Below are positions 9,606 to 19,926 of a stretch of 64,000 bases of DNA, piece by piece. Both the position numbers and the translations under genes were made by a program. The DNA lies in NCBI GenBank assembly GCA_037367355.1, contig CM074697.1, positions 4,154,001 through 4,218,000 of the forward strand, written 5' to 3'. The stretch comes from Neoscytalidium dimidiatum. Its lineage: Eukaryota; Ascomycota; Dothideomycetes; Botryosphaeriales; Botryosphaeriaceae. The number at the start of each line of letters is the position of its first letter. The first letter of the stretch is position 1. Below the pieces are notes generated by a model. It did not search any database and was not told the origin of the DNA. It saw nothing but the letters and a program-made list of their open reading frames with translations.

Positions 9606-10814
9606 TCACTGCTTCGTGTGCCTTCGTTTCGCTCGCTTGGATCCCTGTGACAATGATGTGTCTGGCGTGATGTCAGACTGATCAACGCTGTTCGGCTCGC
9701 TTTGTGAATCTACGAACGACCCCGAGCCTTCAGATTGAAAAAGATGATGGGTTCTCGAAGCCTGCAAAAGATGTGTATGATCGGAGGACCTTAAATCTGA
9801 TGCCTGGGAAACCGAGAAGTCCAAGTCGATGGGTATTTGGTCGATCGCCGAACCAATTCGGGCCAAATGGTTCGGTGCCCATTGCTCGTAAATGCTCTTC
9901 GTGAATTTGTACGCAGTCCATTTTTCTCTTCCTCTCTGCTCTGTAAAGCTAAACTCGCGAAACAGGTGACGATGATATGTCGTGTTTTCCCCATCGATCA
10001 CAGGGAAATAACCGTACATTCGGACAGACCTGTCATTATGCGAGACGGAAAAAGCAAGAATTTCTCTGTGGAGCTCATTCTCGCGTTTCACAAGCCTGAA
10101 AAGCTGCACTACCGCTCTGACCGCAACAGCAGCGCTGTGGGCATTTTGCCGGTCAGCAACGTCGAGAGCTCCAGCGCCACATTTGACCTCGCATGTTAGA
10201 AAAGGGAACAGCATGTAATACGTGCCCATGAAATATGATGTATCGGTTAGTTCGCCCAACAATGGCTGAAGTCTCCGGCGTTGCTCTTCTGAAAACGCGG
10301 TCTTTTTGTACCCAACTGAGAAGCCGGGCTGAGGACGAGGGGATAGAAGTGGGATGCAGTTGTTCCATCCTTCGTTCACGCTCTCGGTAAGGCATCGCAA
10401 CTTGCTCATCCCGGTCCTCGCCAGTGCCTGTGGAGATGGGACGATAAGCCGCGCAATGTCTTGAATGACTTTAGCTTCATTCCTGTCCTCGATGATCTCG
10501 CATGTTTCTTCAAAGAACTCGTCGGAGAAAGGACAATCGGGGCAGGTCGGTACTGATGGATTGTTGTCGAGGAGTTTCTGGCACAAATCTTCGCTCGCTG
10601 AAGTCGGACCTCGTTCAAGATCTTGGACATACTTGCCCAAGAAAATTCCTTTTTCCTCCGCATGGAGCCTGAAGCGTGGATCTTGGTATTTCACGCTCTT
10701 TGATTCCTCTTTCTGATCCGATGGAGTGTCGAGACCCGATGGAAGAGAACTCGAAGCGGACTTCTTCCGGCGCAGAGAATTGGACGAGCGCTTTTTTGCT
10801 AGAAAGTTTCGCAT
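9606..10814 (-). CDS. DUF7924-like fungal protein
   Basis: Single-exon frame of 402 residues from the ATG at 10814. The N-terminal ~60 residues are basic and Ser-rich (AKKRSSNSLRRKKSAS). The core contains blocks I associate with the fungal DUF7924 family: NEAKVIQDIARLIVPS, ESVNEGWNN, SYFMGTYYMLFPFLTCEVKC, DVADRQNAHSAAVAVRAVV and REKWTAYKFTK. The C-terminus is basic again (SKRAKRRHTKQ), as for a nuclear protein. The frame extends upstream to 10910, but that extension crosses a non-triplet 44-bp tandem duplication and is probably not coding. Function is unknown. The T-C-E-V-K-C strand with an acidic residue before it resembles the E-x-K part of PD-(D/E)XK nuclease folds, which is inference only. 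Confidence 0.75.
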   Translation of the reverse strand: MRNFLAKKRSSNSLRRKKSASSSLPSGLDTPSDQKEESKSVKYQDPRFRLHAEEKGIFLGKYVQDLERGPTSASEDLCQKLLDNNPSVPTCPDCPFSDEFFEETCEIIEDRNEAKVIQDIARLIVPSPQALARTGMSKLRCLTESVNEGWNNCIPLLSPRPQPGFSVGYKKTAFSEEQRRRLQPLLGELTDTSYFMGTYYMLFPFLTCEVKCGAGALDVADRQNAHSAAVAVRAVVQLFRLVKRENELHREILAFSVSHNDRSVRMYGYFPVIDGENTTYHRHLFREFSFTEQRGREKWTAYKFTKSIYEQWAPNHLARIGSAIDQIPIDLDFSVSQASDLRSSDHTHLLQASRTHHLFQSEGSGSFVDSQSEPNSVDQSDITPDTSLSQGSKRAKRRHTKQ

Positions 10815-10853
10815 GTTGACCGATTGGAACAGAAAGCCTGGCCAACGAAAGTT

Positions 10854-10941
10854 GTGCCTGCACCAATAATCGATTGGATCGTTTGTGACTGTTGTGAGTG
10901 CCTGCACCAATAATCGATTGGATCGTTTGTGACTGTTGTGA
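10854..10941. repeat. Perfect 44-bp tandem duplication
   Basis: Two identical 44-bp units (10854-10897 and 10898-10941), each beginning GTGCCTGCACC and ending GTTGTGA. They sit just upstream of the DUF7924-like start codon. The unit length is not a multiple of three. Confidence 0.9.
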
Positions 10942-11632
10942 GGTCGGCGTCGTCGGAATCGTCTCTTCGGGGCGTATGGCGCGTCGTATGGCGTGTCTTC
11001 TTTCGTTCTGGCTCGGTCGGACGGTAATCGGATGGGCCGGAATCCGCGCGCTTTCGCTTTCTATTGTTCGATTGTTCGTGGATCTTGCGCTGTGGTCCTG
11101 TCAGCCATAATCGACACTTGGTTGCTGCCTAGGCCTTTCTCGAGGGAGGAACTAACAGCAAGGCATATGCTTCGCACCTGATGATGATCTAGTTTTGCCT
11201 GAAGCTCTCGTAGGCGCGTGCTCCTACGAACAGGTTCCCGGAGAACCTTTTGCACGCGGCCTCTTCCTGTGGCTTGTTAGCATGATGAACCGACAAGGGG
11301 GGGAAACACTGGTACGAGCCTCTCCTCGCTGTCGAAGCGCATTCAATCCGAGGCTGAATGGATTTGTGCGGACCGTAAGCCATTGGCACTGGAAGTGGCA
11401 GCTTGTGGAAGTAAATAGGTGCGGAGGAGAGATGCGGAGGGTTCGGAGGCTGGCAACATGATCTGCTGACTCAGGTCGGAACGAGCCGCCAGTGACGTGT
11501 TTCAAGTGGCGGAAGCGACAGCCAATCATGCTTTCGCCAAGCACACGCACTTGGCTCAACCCTGCCCAACTACTACTCATTCAAGATTTATGTACATTAA
11601 AAGTAGGCTGAAAGGCATCCAATGGGACATAT
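10942..11632. other. Intergenic, no gene seen
   Basis: Short overlapping frames on both strands, none recognisable. It probably holds the promoter of the DUF7924-like gene near its left end. Confidence 0.5.
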
Positions 11633-13037
11633 TTAGAAGAACTCCCCACTCTCCAAGCTGCCCAGTTTACGCTTGAAGGGCACATCCGGCAGCCTTCTCC
11701 CGTGTGAATAATGGTCTGCTCTGCCGAATGGGGCGTCTAATCTCTGTTGTTTGATCAACATGTTGAGTGATTTAGGAAGCCCGCTTATGTATCTTGGGTT
11801 AGATTTGCCTCCAATGGTAATCGAAACCTGCTGACTCATACTGGAAGCGTTGAACTGAATGCGCTTTCGATAAAGAGGAAAACCTTTTGGTATGCGGTCG
11901 ACGCAGGGGGTTGGCTGGCCGTCTAGAAGAGAATAACATCGACTTTGATGGAGTTCGCTGTAGAGTGCCCTCCTCACATCTCTAGAAAGGTTCAATCGGC
12001 ACAAAATATTCCTAACGCATGCATGCGTTCCCTCTTGATACTCGGGAATGTCTTCAAGCTCGAAATAGAATATTGAAGCAAAAAGAGAGTCCCTTATAGC
12101 CTTTAACGTTGGTGTTGCTTTTACATGAGCTTCCGTTTGGGTCTTTAGTTGTTGCATCGAGGATACATCGTCAATGCCAGGTTCGGGGCCCTCCAGATTA
12201 AGGTTGAACCTGTGATACCTACGTTTCTGATGCTTAGGGATTGCATTCATAAAGTCTTTCCAAGCCTTCTCTCCGTCAAAGTTTCGCATGGTTGCTCGAT
12301 ATAGGCGAGACAACGCTTTATCACGCACTGGCGAGCGAGGTCCGAAAGCAGCTTCCTCAAAACTGGTACCGCTGCTAACAGATAAGGCGACATTAGGGCT
12401 CTTCTTTCAGGCCAGATGAACTGACATTCACGGAGAGCTATTCCTAGTGGATTGTTGTGCTTCAGACCTCCGTCTTGGAAGGTTCCAAGATTTTCGATAA
12501 CTTTTGGCTTGAAGAACCTAACAAGGGCTAGCTAATAGTAGACCATGGAAATATTCCTGCTAATAACGCACTAGGGAGCAGCCGAAGTGGATGATGCTCT
12601 AAGCGCAATTAGTGCATGTCGAACAGCAAACAGGGATATACGTACGCCTCTTCAATAGTTACATCATGTTGATATTTTTGTGCATGAACGACTTGATACC
12701 CAATTTCTGGTGGTCTTTTATTGCCATTGTAGTTTGAGAATATGCAAGGGTGTACTTCGCGAGCTGTTGTCGTGGTGACTGCTACTTTTCTCTCTGTCCT
12801 TAAGGGATTGAACATTTTTACTGGGTCGTCTGTGTGCTATCGGAATGCATCTTCCATGGTCGTAGATTCATATTTGAAGTCTCTTACATATGATAGAATT
12901 ATATTTTGTAGTTGCATGAGAGAACTCGGCCGTCTTTAAGGTCGTTGGAATGTGCTGGCCGCCAAGGCTTCAAACTGATTGAGACAGTGCTCAGCTGACC
13001 ATTCCATGAGGAAAAGTCCAAGGACTATAAGGCCACC
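11633..13037 (-). pseudogene. Patatin-like phospholipase pseudogene
   Basis: Reading leftward, patatin-family blocks appear in order: GGLIVLGLFLMEWSAEHCLN, KYESTTMEDAFR, KVAVTTTT..PCIFSNYNGN, TSAAP..FFKPKVIENLGTF, QDGGLKHNNPLGIAL (the DGG catalytic-Asp motif) and LSVSSGTSFEEAAFG, then a 231-residue C-terminal region ending at 11633. Damage: the 5' end with the GxSxG nucleophile is missing; in-frame TAA at 12936-12938 and TAG at 12837-12839; a TAG at 12571-12573 where Trp is expected; and a one-base frameshift near 12394-12405. Typical small introns remain (47 nt, GTACGT..CTTAG, joining EEA to ASSTSAAP). The original would have been a fungal patatin-like acyl hydrolase, a type often fused to NLR-like domains; none remain here. 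Confidence 0.82.
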
Positions 13038-13251
13038 TACTCACCATTAGTACTTAGGGAGGATACTCTTCAACTGCATACGGCTAACGTTGGCGGAGTG
13101 GAATTCGAGGTCATGGAGGGGGTGAAGATTGATATCGCAGCTACCTTTATCGCAGCATAGGGGCATTGATTCTGTGTACAGAGGGACTATTCAGCCTCTA
13201 GACAAAATATGCTCTCATAGCTGGTTGCGCGATTAGGAAACGTTTTGCGAC

Positions 13252-13448
13252 GTTGCCCTCTTCCCCCGAATTCTCCAATCCGACTGTTCTGAAAATCGCC
13301 CTCTTCCCTCGAACTTTCCAAACAGATGCCGAGAGGATCCTGGCGCGCATCTCCTCCAATTGGAGTAGTCTGAGGTGTTGTCATGTTCCCTCAAATTATC
13401 CAATCAAAGTCTTTGTGGCGTTGTCTCTTCCCTCGAATTCTCCAATCA
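13252..13448 (+). repeat. Four imperfect CCAAT-containing repeats (candidate promoter array)
   Basis: Units start near 13252, 13298, 13380 and 13417 and share a core of the form CTTCCCTCGAATTCTCCAATC. Three of the four keep CCAAT. They lie 190-390 bp upstream of the alcohol-dehydrogenase-like start codon. CCAAT is the binding site of the fungal HAP/CBF complex, so a regulatory role is plausible. Confidence 0.5.
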
Positions 13449-13550
13449 GATAGAAACGGAATCGTGCCCCGCATCTCGGACACACACTCGATGTATTACC
13501 AAGCCTGCTCACACAGTATAATTATCGATGTATGCTCAATGGCTTTCGAG

Positions 13551-13558
13551 TATAAAAA
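13551..13558 (+). promoter_or_regulatory. TATA box of the dehydrogenase-like gene
   Basis: TATAAAAA lies 87 bp before the ATG at 13638. An in-frame ATG at 13578 is only about 27 bp from the TATA box, so it is probably not transcribed. This decides the start codon. Confidence 0.6.
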
Positions 13559-13637
13559 CGAGGCCTGATGCCTCGGGGTGATGCGCATCATCGAGGACAC
13601 AGCTTCAACAAGAAACAATCTCCACAAGAAAGCGACC

Positions 13638-14796
13638 ATGACCAACGTTCAAATCACATCCCGCCAAGCCTATCGCCGGACCGACGATTACACTCCCGGC
13701 ACCCCAAAGGTCAAGCTTGTCACCGAACCTCTCCCACTTCCCCTCGCTGCAACCTCCGTCCTGATAAAGGTCCATGCCGTCTCTCTTAACTACAGGGACG
13801 CGAACATCGCAAATGGTGGGAACCCTTGGCCGGTGACACCAAACGGCGTCCCGTGCAATGACGCCGCCGGCGAAGTCATCGCCGTCGGAGAGCAGGTGAA
13901 GAATTTCTCAATCGGGGATCGAGTAGCTCCCAACACCGACACGGAGAACATCACTGGGCGCGAGACAGCACGGTCCTGGCTGGCTGCAGACGAGGACGGC
14001 GTCCTGGCCGACTACATTGTGTTCAGCGAGGAGAAGCTCAGCAAGCTGCCGGCCCACTTGAACTGGATCCAGGCCAGCATCATCCCTTGCGCCGGAGTGA
14101 CTGCGTGGTCCGCGCTGAAGGACATCGGGCTCGGCAAATCCGTGTTGATTCAAGGTACGTGCGCTGCGGTCTGGGATGTGCGTTGGCTGACGTTGTTGCT
14201 GCAAGGCACTGGTGGCGTCAGCATGTTTGCGCTCAAGCTTGCTCGAGCTGCGGGCCTCAAAGTGATCTTGAGCTCCTCGAGCGACGAGAAGCTCACGAGC
14301 ACGAGCGAGAAATTCCCGAGCCCGCCGCTTCTGACTGTGAACTACGCCAAGAACCCCGAATGGCACGAAGAGGTCCTGAAGCTCACCGATGGCGCTGGTG
14401 TTGACCTGGTCATCGAAGTCGGAGGTGCTCAAACGTTGGTCAAGAGCATGAAGTGTACGCGACGTGGCGGGACCATCAGCCAGGTCGGATACCTGAGCAA
14501 GCAGGACATCAGCCAATTCACACAGCTCCTTCCTCTTATAATTGACAGACGTGTGAACTTGAGGTAAGTGACAGCTAATACTCCAGCTAAATGACCATCA
14601 GAGAGCTAATCTGGAGAATAGAGGGATCAATGCTGGGTCGAGACAGGATATGGACGATCTGTGCGCGGCATTGTCAGCGACGCAAATGCAATTCGATGAT
14701 ATCATAGACTCAGTTTTCCCATTCGACAAGGCTGATGAGGCCATTGGGATTGTCTGGCAGAGCAAGCAGGTTGGGAAAATCGTCATTCGTCTTTGA
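13638..14796 (+). CDS. Zinc-type alcohol dehydrogenase-like / quinone oxidoreductase (MDR superfamily)
   Basis: Exons 13638..14154, 14206..14563 and 14622..14796 give 349 residues. Intron 1 is 51 nt (GTACGT..GCAAG, branch CTGAC) and would read through in frame. Intron 2 is 58 nt (GTAAGT..AATAG) and removes an in-frame stop at 14565. The N-terminal GroES-like domain contains VSLNYRDANI and GVPCNDAAGEVIAVGEQVKN. The cofactor domain has the Rossmann turn GTGGVSMFALKLARAAGLKV. The C-terminus reads FPFDKADEAIGIVWQSKQVG, as in NAD(P)H-dependent members of this family. Classical catalytic zinc ligands are not evident, which fits the quinone-oxidoreductase-like branch. Probable activity is NAD(P)H-dependent reduction of a carbonyl or enone. 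It is intact and preceded by a CCAAT array and a TATA box. Confidence 0.85.
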
Positions 14797-15200
14797 TTTG
14801 GAAGCTTTGGGGGTTCAGTCGGCTGTGAACGACTAGTTGCGGTCAGCTTGTTAAATTCATCAGACAGAATCCTAAGCGGCGACCTTTACTTCTTCACTAA
14901 GGAGCACAATGATTCAACAGACGGCTTGACTTCTTATGCTAATTTCTCGTCTTCGTGGTCGGTTCCTGAATGGGTGAGGTCCGGCGAGTGGTTTGAATCC
15001 AGCATCGCCGGGTACGTAATGGGTCGACTTGCACTGCGGAGTGTTTTGGCCCCGCAATTCGGAAGCATCAATACGGAAGACTAGAACGGCGTTGTGGCCA
15101 AATCACACACTTTTCGCGTCAACCGAAAATTCTGATTATTCCTTCTACCGTAGCCTGTTGCGTTAGTCGACCACCATCGTTGTCCTATTGACTCCACCTC
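14797..15200. other. Intergenic, no gene seen
   Basis: A 78-codon frame (14848-15084) shows no recognisable domain; otherwise empty. Confidence 0.5.
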
Positions 15201-16194
15201 ATGCGCGTACCTCCGCAGCCCGTTGAAAGTCCGCTCGATGCCATTGGGAATACGCCAGTGGTGCGATTGCGTCATGTTGTACCGGAAGGCCACGCAAACG
15301 TATACTTGAAGCTTGAATTTTTTCAACCCAACTGGTTCCTACAAAGACCGCATGGCCAAGCCCTTGATTGAAGAAGCCGAGCGCCGTGGAGACTTGCAGC
15401 CGGGCATGACAGTAGTGGAAGCCACCGGTGGCAGCACCGGCTCCTCTCTGGCTTTCGTGTGCGCCGCCAAAGGCTACAAATTTCAAGTGGCCTCCTCCAG
15501 CGCTTTTGCCGTCGAGAAGCTCCGCACAATGAGCACTTTCGGGGCCACAGTCGACGTTGTCCGAAGCCCGTCCGGACAGGTCACCGAGGATCTCATCCCA
15601 CGGATGGTGCAGCACGCGAAAGAATTTGTGAAGCAAGGCAACTGCTATCACACTGACCAGTTTCATAACCGGGACGCTTTCGTGGGCTACGCAGAAATGG
15701 GCAATGAGCTGATCCAGCAGTTTCCGCATGGCATCCATGGCTTTTGCAGCATGGTTGGTACGGCGGGAATGGCCATAGGGGTTGCGCGTGTCCTCAAGCC
15801 AAAGTGGCCTCAGATCCGAGTGGTCGTTTGCGAACCCGCATCCTCACCCGTGCTTACTGAAGGGCAGCCTGGATCACACCATGTGGAAGGAACGGGCATT
15901 GGACACACGCCTCCGCTTCTGGACAGCAACTTCTACGACGAAGCAAGGGCCGTTTCAGAGGAAGAGGGCCGGGAAATGTGCCGCCGTCTTGCCAGAGAAG
16001 AAGGGTTATTGGTAGGGACGTCTACCGGGCTCAATGTTGTGGCCGCCATTATCCTCGCGAAGGAACTTGGTTCTGGAAGAACAGTCGTTACGGTCGCCTG
16101 CGATACTGGCCTGAAGTACCTGAACGGAGACCTGTTCGCTTTGACAGGCCTGGTGGTGTCTAAGGAAGATATTTTCATCGGAAGATCTCAATGA
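15201..16194 (+). pseudogene. Cysteine synthase-like PLP enzyme with a one-base frameshift
   Basis: From the ATG at 15201 the protein begins MRVPPQPVESPLDAIGNTPV and runs through VYLKLEFF. The continuation NPTGSYKDRMAKPLIEEAE is in the next frame and is open to 16194. The shift falls in a run of six T (15318-15323), where five would keep the frame, so this is either a real frameshift or a sequencing error. Fold-type II PLP-enzyme features are present: the lysine in SYKDR, the substrate loop EATGGSTGSSLA, the phosphate-binding GTAGM, and a late GTSTGLN segment. Length (about 330 residues if in frame) and motifs fit O-acetylserine sulfhydrylase/cystathionine beta-synthase-like proteins. All downstream sequence is intact, so damage is recent or artefactual. 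The exact substrate is unknown. Confidence 0.8.
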
Positions 16195-17284
16195 TGGCCT
16201 GGCAAGAAGCAGACCGCCTCTTTCACTGATGTATGGTAAGTCGCGTGGCCAGCCCTTGGGGCTGGAGAGGATGAGAAAAGGAAACGCAGCTTGACAATCT
16301 ATGATCCCATCAGCAAAAAATCTTAAATTGATATTCCAACGCCATCTGAAGTATCTACGGTGAGACGGTAAAGATCAGTGACTCTGCACTTAATTAAACC
16401 TCCACTAGAAGGATCTCAATAAAATCATTTCAAACTGGTAGTCGCACCTTCGGCTCTTGGCTCAGTAACACAAGAAACACCAATGAGTTAGTTGATCCCC
16501 GCGAAGAGCTCGCTTATCTCTTTTTCATATTTTCCTTTTCCAACGAAAAGTCCACCTCCACCATCCTTAGGGAAGACGTCAGTGACAGGATGGACAAAAG
16601 GAATATGATGACATCATCGTCTCCCTGGGATGTCAGCCTGAATAAGCTCATTTTCAGCAGCATTCCCACTAATAGACATCACGCAGTGGATCTGAACACA
16701 ATAACATGGAACATCGCTTGTACCATGGTTAGAACAACAGTTGGACTCCTCGCTCCTGTAGAACCTTTCCGTGGCTTTCATGCTTGAACCCTATGCTAAC
16801 AGAGATCACCACTATTGATGTGCTTTATTGATTCAGGGCTCTGAGAATCGAATCAACAGTGCTGACATAACAATGTGGAGCTCTAGTGGCTAAAGACAAA
16901 ATTCAAGGTCGGCGCAATGGCCACCGGTACGATTGCGTCAGGACGCGATTAGGTGGGAATCTTTCCACTGTCCGCCTGGGGGGCTATCTCGGCATGCTTT
17001 TGTATGCCAGAGGGAAGGATGAGCGGACTGGGATAATCTGGAAAAAAGCGCTGTATGAGTTGATTTGCAAGAATTCGTAGTATTAGGAAGTGCTGCAATT
17101 AAAGCTATGGCTATTGAGAGAAGACGGTAACTATCCTATTCTCACCTGCACGCTGCCTCGGCCTTCATAAGCATTGGCTAACGTGCTCCAGAATTTCTAA
17201 AGTTATTTATTGACATTCTCTCCCGTGGTACTACGCAATCTCGTGACATTCTCCGTAGCCCATCATGTCCTGTCGCTTTGTCAT
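16195..17284. other. Intergenic, no gene seen
   Basis: No recognisable coding on either strand; AT-leaning with scattered short frames. Confidence 0.55.
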
Positions 17285-18320
17285 TTATTGAGGGTATAGG
17301 CTTGCTGGGCAAAGTGAACCAGCAGCAGGAGTAGGACCTAGATTTGAACAGGATGCCTTGGCAAAGCTCCCGACAAAGTAGCATTTGTCCCATACGCCTG
17401 AAAAAAATATTAACAATGATGACTAACAGACAGGAATATTTGTCTTACCATCTGCACCGCATTCCTTAGCACCCGAGGCACAATCCCGTACAATGGGAAG
17501 GTGGACTTCAAGATTGCCGCCATATCCGCTACGGCAGAGCTTGTTACCGGCGTTGCTAAGCTCAGTCCACCGGCCTCTGCCCTTGACGACGCCAATCCAG
17601 GGCTTGAAGGTGGCAACGCACGGATGGAGCTCGCTACAAGTGGCGGTGTAGCCGGTGGCGACGGCGTTGCCCCAGGTGTAAGCGAAGCCAACCTTGACAC
17701 CCAGTTTCTCGAGAAAGCCAGCATCCAATTTCTTTAAATGTTAAATTGAGCAGCAAGATCCAATGTGAAGAAGAGACTTACAAAGCTGGGATCAATAGAG
17801 CCGCTGACTTGCCACGAATAGCTGGCAGTGTAGGTCTTTGAAATGGTACCAGGACCGCAAAGAGGAGAAGACATGGACTTCAGGTTGCCGTAGAACTTGT
17901 TCCAGCTGGAGTCGGCCAGCGAGTAGGTACGATGAGTTCCACAAGCGCAAGGGTTTGTGCAATCGCGCTTGTCAAATGGCCTGAACTTCGTTAGTGTACT
18001 TTATTGCAACAGGGAACATCACAAACTTTGGCTTCTCTCCAGTGAGAGTCTCGTAAAGCTCTTCGGAGATCTCCAGTCCGTCTTCTGGGATACCGTAGAG
18101 GAGTTCACCATTTTTGTCAATAAGGGTCAAGTTAACCAGCTCGGGAATTTTAATGAGGTCTCCAAGATAGCCACCATCAACCTCAATCGCTCCATCAAGG
18201 AAGTCTGAAATATTGAGCTGAACTTCAACGTTATCCGGATCCATTGGTCAAGGCAGCAGGCGCAGCGTATCCATGGGCAAGCAGGCTAGAAATGAGGAAA
18301 AATGCAGCAGCGGCAATCAT
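17285..18320 (-). CDS. Secreted cysteine-containing protein with Kex2-like site; apparent frameshift near its start
   Basis: Reconstructed minus-strand exons: 18320..18027 (with a shift), 17980..17782, 17731..17449 and 17397..17285. Introns are 46, 50 and 51 nt. The first uses GTTTGT as donor and the others GTAAGT and GTAAGA. The start encodes a signal peptide (MIAAAAFFLISSLLAHGYAA). After about 25 codons the frame must change by one base (18245-18262) to reach DPDNVEVQLNISDFLDG, so the gene is either damaged or mis-sequenced there. A propeptide-like acidic region ends at PKPFDKRDC, with KR as a Kex2-type site, followed by a cysteine-containing C-terminal domain (CTNPCACGTH, SSPLCGPGTIS, CSELHPCVATF, WDKCYFVG). 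A TATATA element lies about 75 bp upstream. No family is recognised; a secreted effector-like or cell-wall protein is a guess. Confidence 0.55.
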
Positions 18321-19548
18321 GCTGATCGGACAGTGACGGGGAGCAGCGCTTGAAGTGGGTGCTGAGCTGCGAAACCAAGGAGAATGCTTCTATGTATATA
18401 GCCTGAGAGTCAATGAAAATGAATCTGAGCTGTACAGCGTCTGCGGTTTGCTATCGAAACGCGGGACTCCATTCACTGACTCCTACCTCCACTGACGGCC
18501 AAGAAGTGTTCTCCATTGACTCAAATTACCGATAGAATGAAGGAATATCCCGCCTTTAGTGCCAATGGGAATGGCGTCTTGCTGAAGTGTTCCGCGTGCT
18601 TGGTCTACCAACTGTGGTTGGAGATCAGCGGCAGTCAGCCCTTCGGGCCGAGTCGCGGCGCATCGCTGGGGTGCTCATGACACTTCCAGAAGCGATATGC
18701 GGACGGCTCGTATAGAGCATGGACGTTTTTTGGTGGCGAAGCCAGTCTGTGCTGAGAATATGAGGCGGCTCAACTTCATTGGCACCTCTACGAGATCGTT
18801 TCCTATTCCCACCTAATGTGTGCAAGGCCACGATTGGGCATTTGCTTAAGCGTGCCAGCACTGAACGCCTTATGCCCTATACGATGGCATTACGGAAGCT
18901 TAAATGGATGAAGCAATGGAGAAGTGCACAGACCACAGCACGAGGGTGAGTTCTTAGCTTCCATTGGTGCCACGGTAGGTAAAGGACTGCCCAGACTCTT
19001 TTCTTGAAGATTTGAGGGCACTTTCCGTAAAAGTCTGTGAAACAGAGATTGCTTGAGCTTGGTTTTTGCTCGCCTGTCCGCAAAGATCAGCCTTGCTCTT
19101 TTCCACCTTGACTACTTATGCCCCGTGACATTCTCGGTCCGATACCGCGCTCCCAGTCTATCTTGCAAATTGTGTGGGAATGATTAAAGTCTCTGTAAAA
19201 GGTGTCGCCCAGTCTGCTGGACATGTATGAGGTGCTCGGTTATTCATGCCGGCATTGACCAATGCTGCTCAGGTACGGTATTAGCTCAAGGCAACTGATG
19301 TTTACTCTTAAGCCTGATTTGATTTGGGCCATGCAATGACTACTGTGTTTAATATCTTTGCAAAGATAGGCATGTATTGAGCCCCAGCAGGTCATAAGCT
19401 CATTCGTGTGAGTTACAGAGCTGGAATGGATAGTAGGGTTCGGGAATGGGCAGACGATGGATATTTCACGACCTTTTGCTTCTTTCAAACTAAAGTTTCT
19501 TATTCTGATTGCCATCATGTGCAAACGCCACCGAATGCTCTAAGGTGC
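18321..19548. other. Intergenic, no gene seen
   Basis: Frames at 18625-18861, 18877-19083 and 19240-19524 (minus) lack domains and coding-like composition. Nothing else is seen apart from the TATA-like element near 18393-18402. Confidence 0.5.
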
Positions 19549-19926
19549 TCAATCGCAGTGCACCTTCTGAATCACTGAGCCGCCTTTGTACATAAACCCT
19601 GAACTTGCTGGGGGGTCCGGAACCCTTCCCATCCATTCTCTGAGCCTCCAGAACCTTATGCCACAGTAACACTTTGGATTGAGATTGTTGTCGTCGTTGC
19701 ATTCGTCGCAGTAATAAGATTCGTACCGTGCGCTCTGGCCTAACCGGTTCATATTGTTCTTGCTATATTCTTCGAACCATGGCACGAGTGCCTCGCATTT
19801 TTGCTGAATTCCGGCATCGTTATAACCTTTGCAGGCATATTCGGTGGTTTGCAGAGTGGCAAGGAATTGTTGACATCCGCATGCAGCTCCAGCAAAGAGA
19901 AGAGTGACGAGGCTGTAGGTGTGCAT
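19549..19926 (-). CDS. REW-family small secreted cysteine-rich protein A
   Basis: Single exon, 125 residues from the ATG at 19926. This start was chosen because it begins a signal peptide (MHTYSLVTLLFAGAACG); an in-frame ATG at 20031 only adds a hydrophilic leader. The mature part has eight cysteines in the order C, C, C, CxxC (CDEC), CxC (CYC), C. It carries the block KCYCGIRFWRLREWMG and ends KVHCD. Three paralogues follow on the same strand at 21849-22235, 22828-23286 and 24082-24498. No known family is recognised. Size, signal peptide and four potential disulfides fit fungal effector-like or antimicrobial secreted proteins, which is inference. Confidence 0.72.
   Translation of the reverse strand: MHTYSLVTLLFAGAACGCQQFLATLQTTEYACKGYNDAGIQQKCEALVPWFEEYSKNNMNRLGQSARYESYYCDECNDDNNLNPKCYCGIRFWRLREWMGRVPDPPASSGFMYKGGSVIQKVHCD

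Noticed and set aside
13252..13448. CRISPR-like spaced repeats
   Set aside because: Repeats are imperfect and irregularly spaced, in a eukaryotic promoter context.
14985..15010. Possible tRNA T-arm (GTTTGAATCC)
   Set aside because: No matching acceptor, D or anticodon stems around it.
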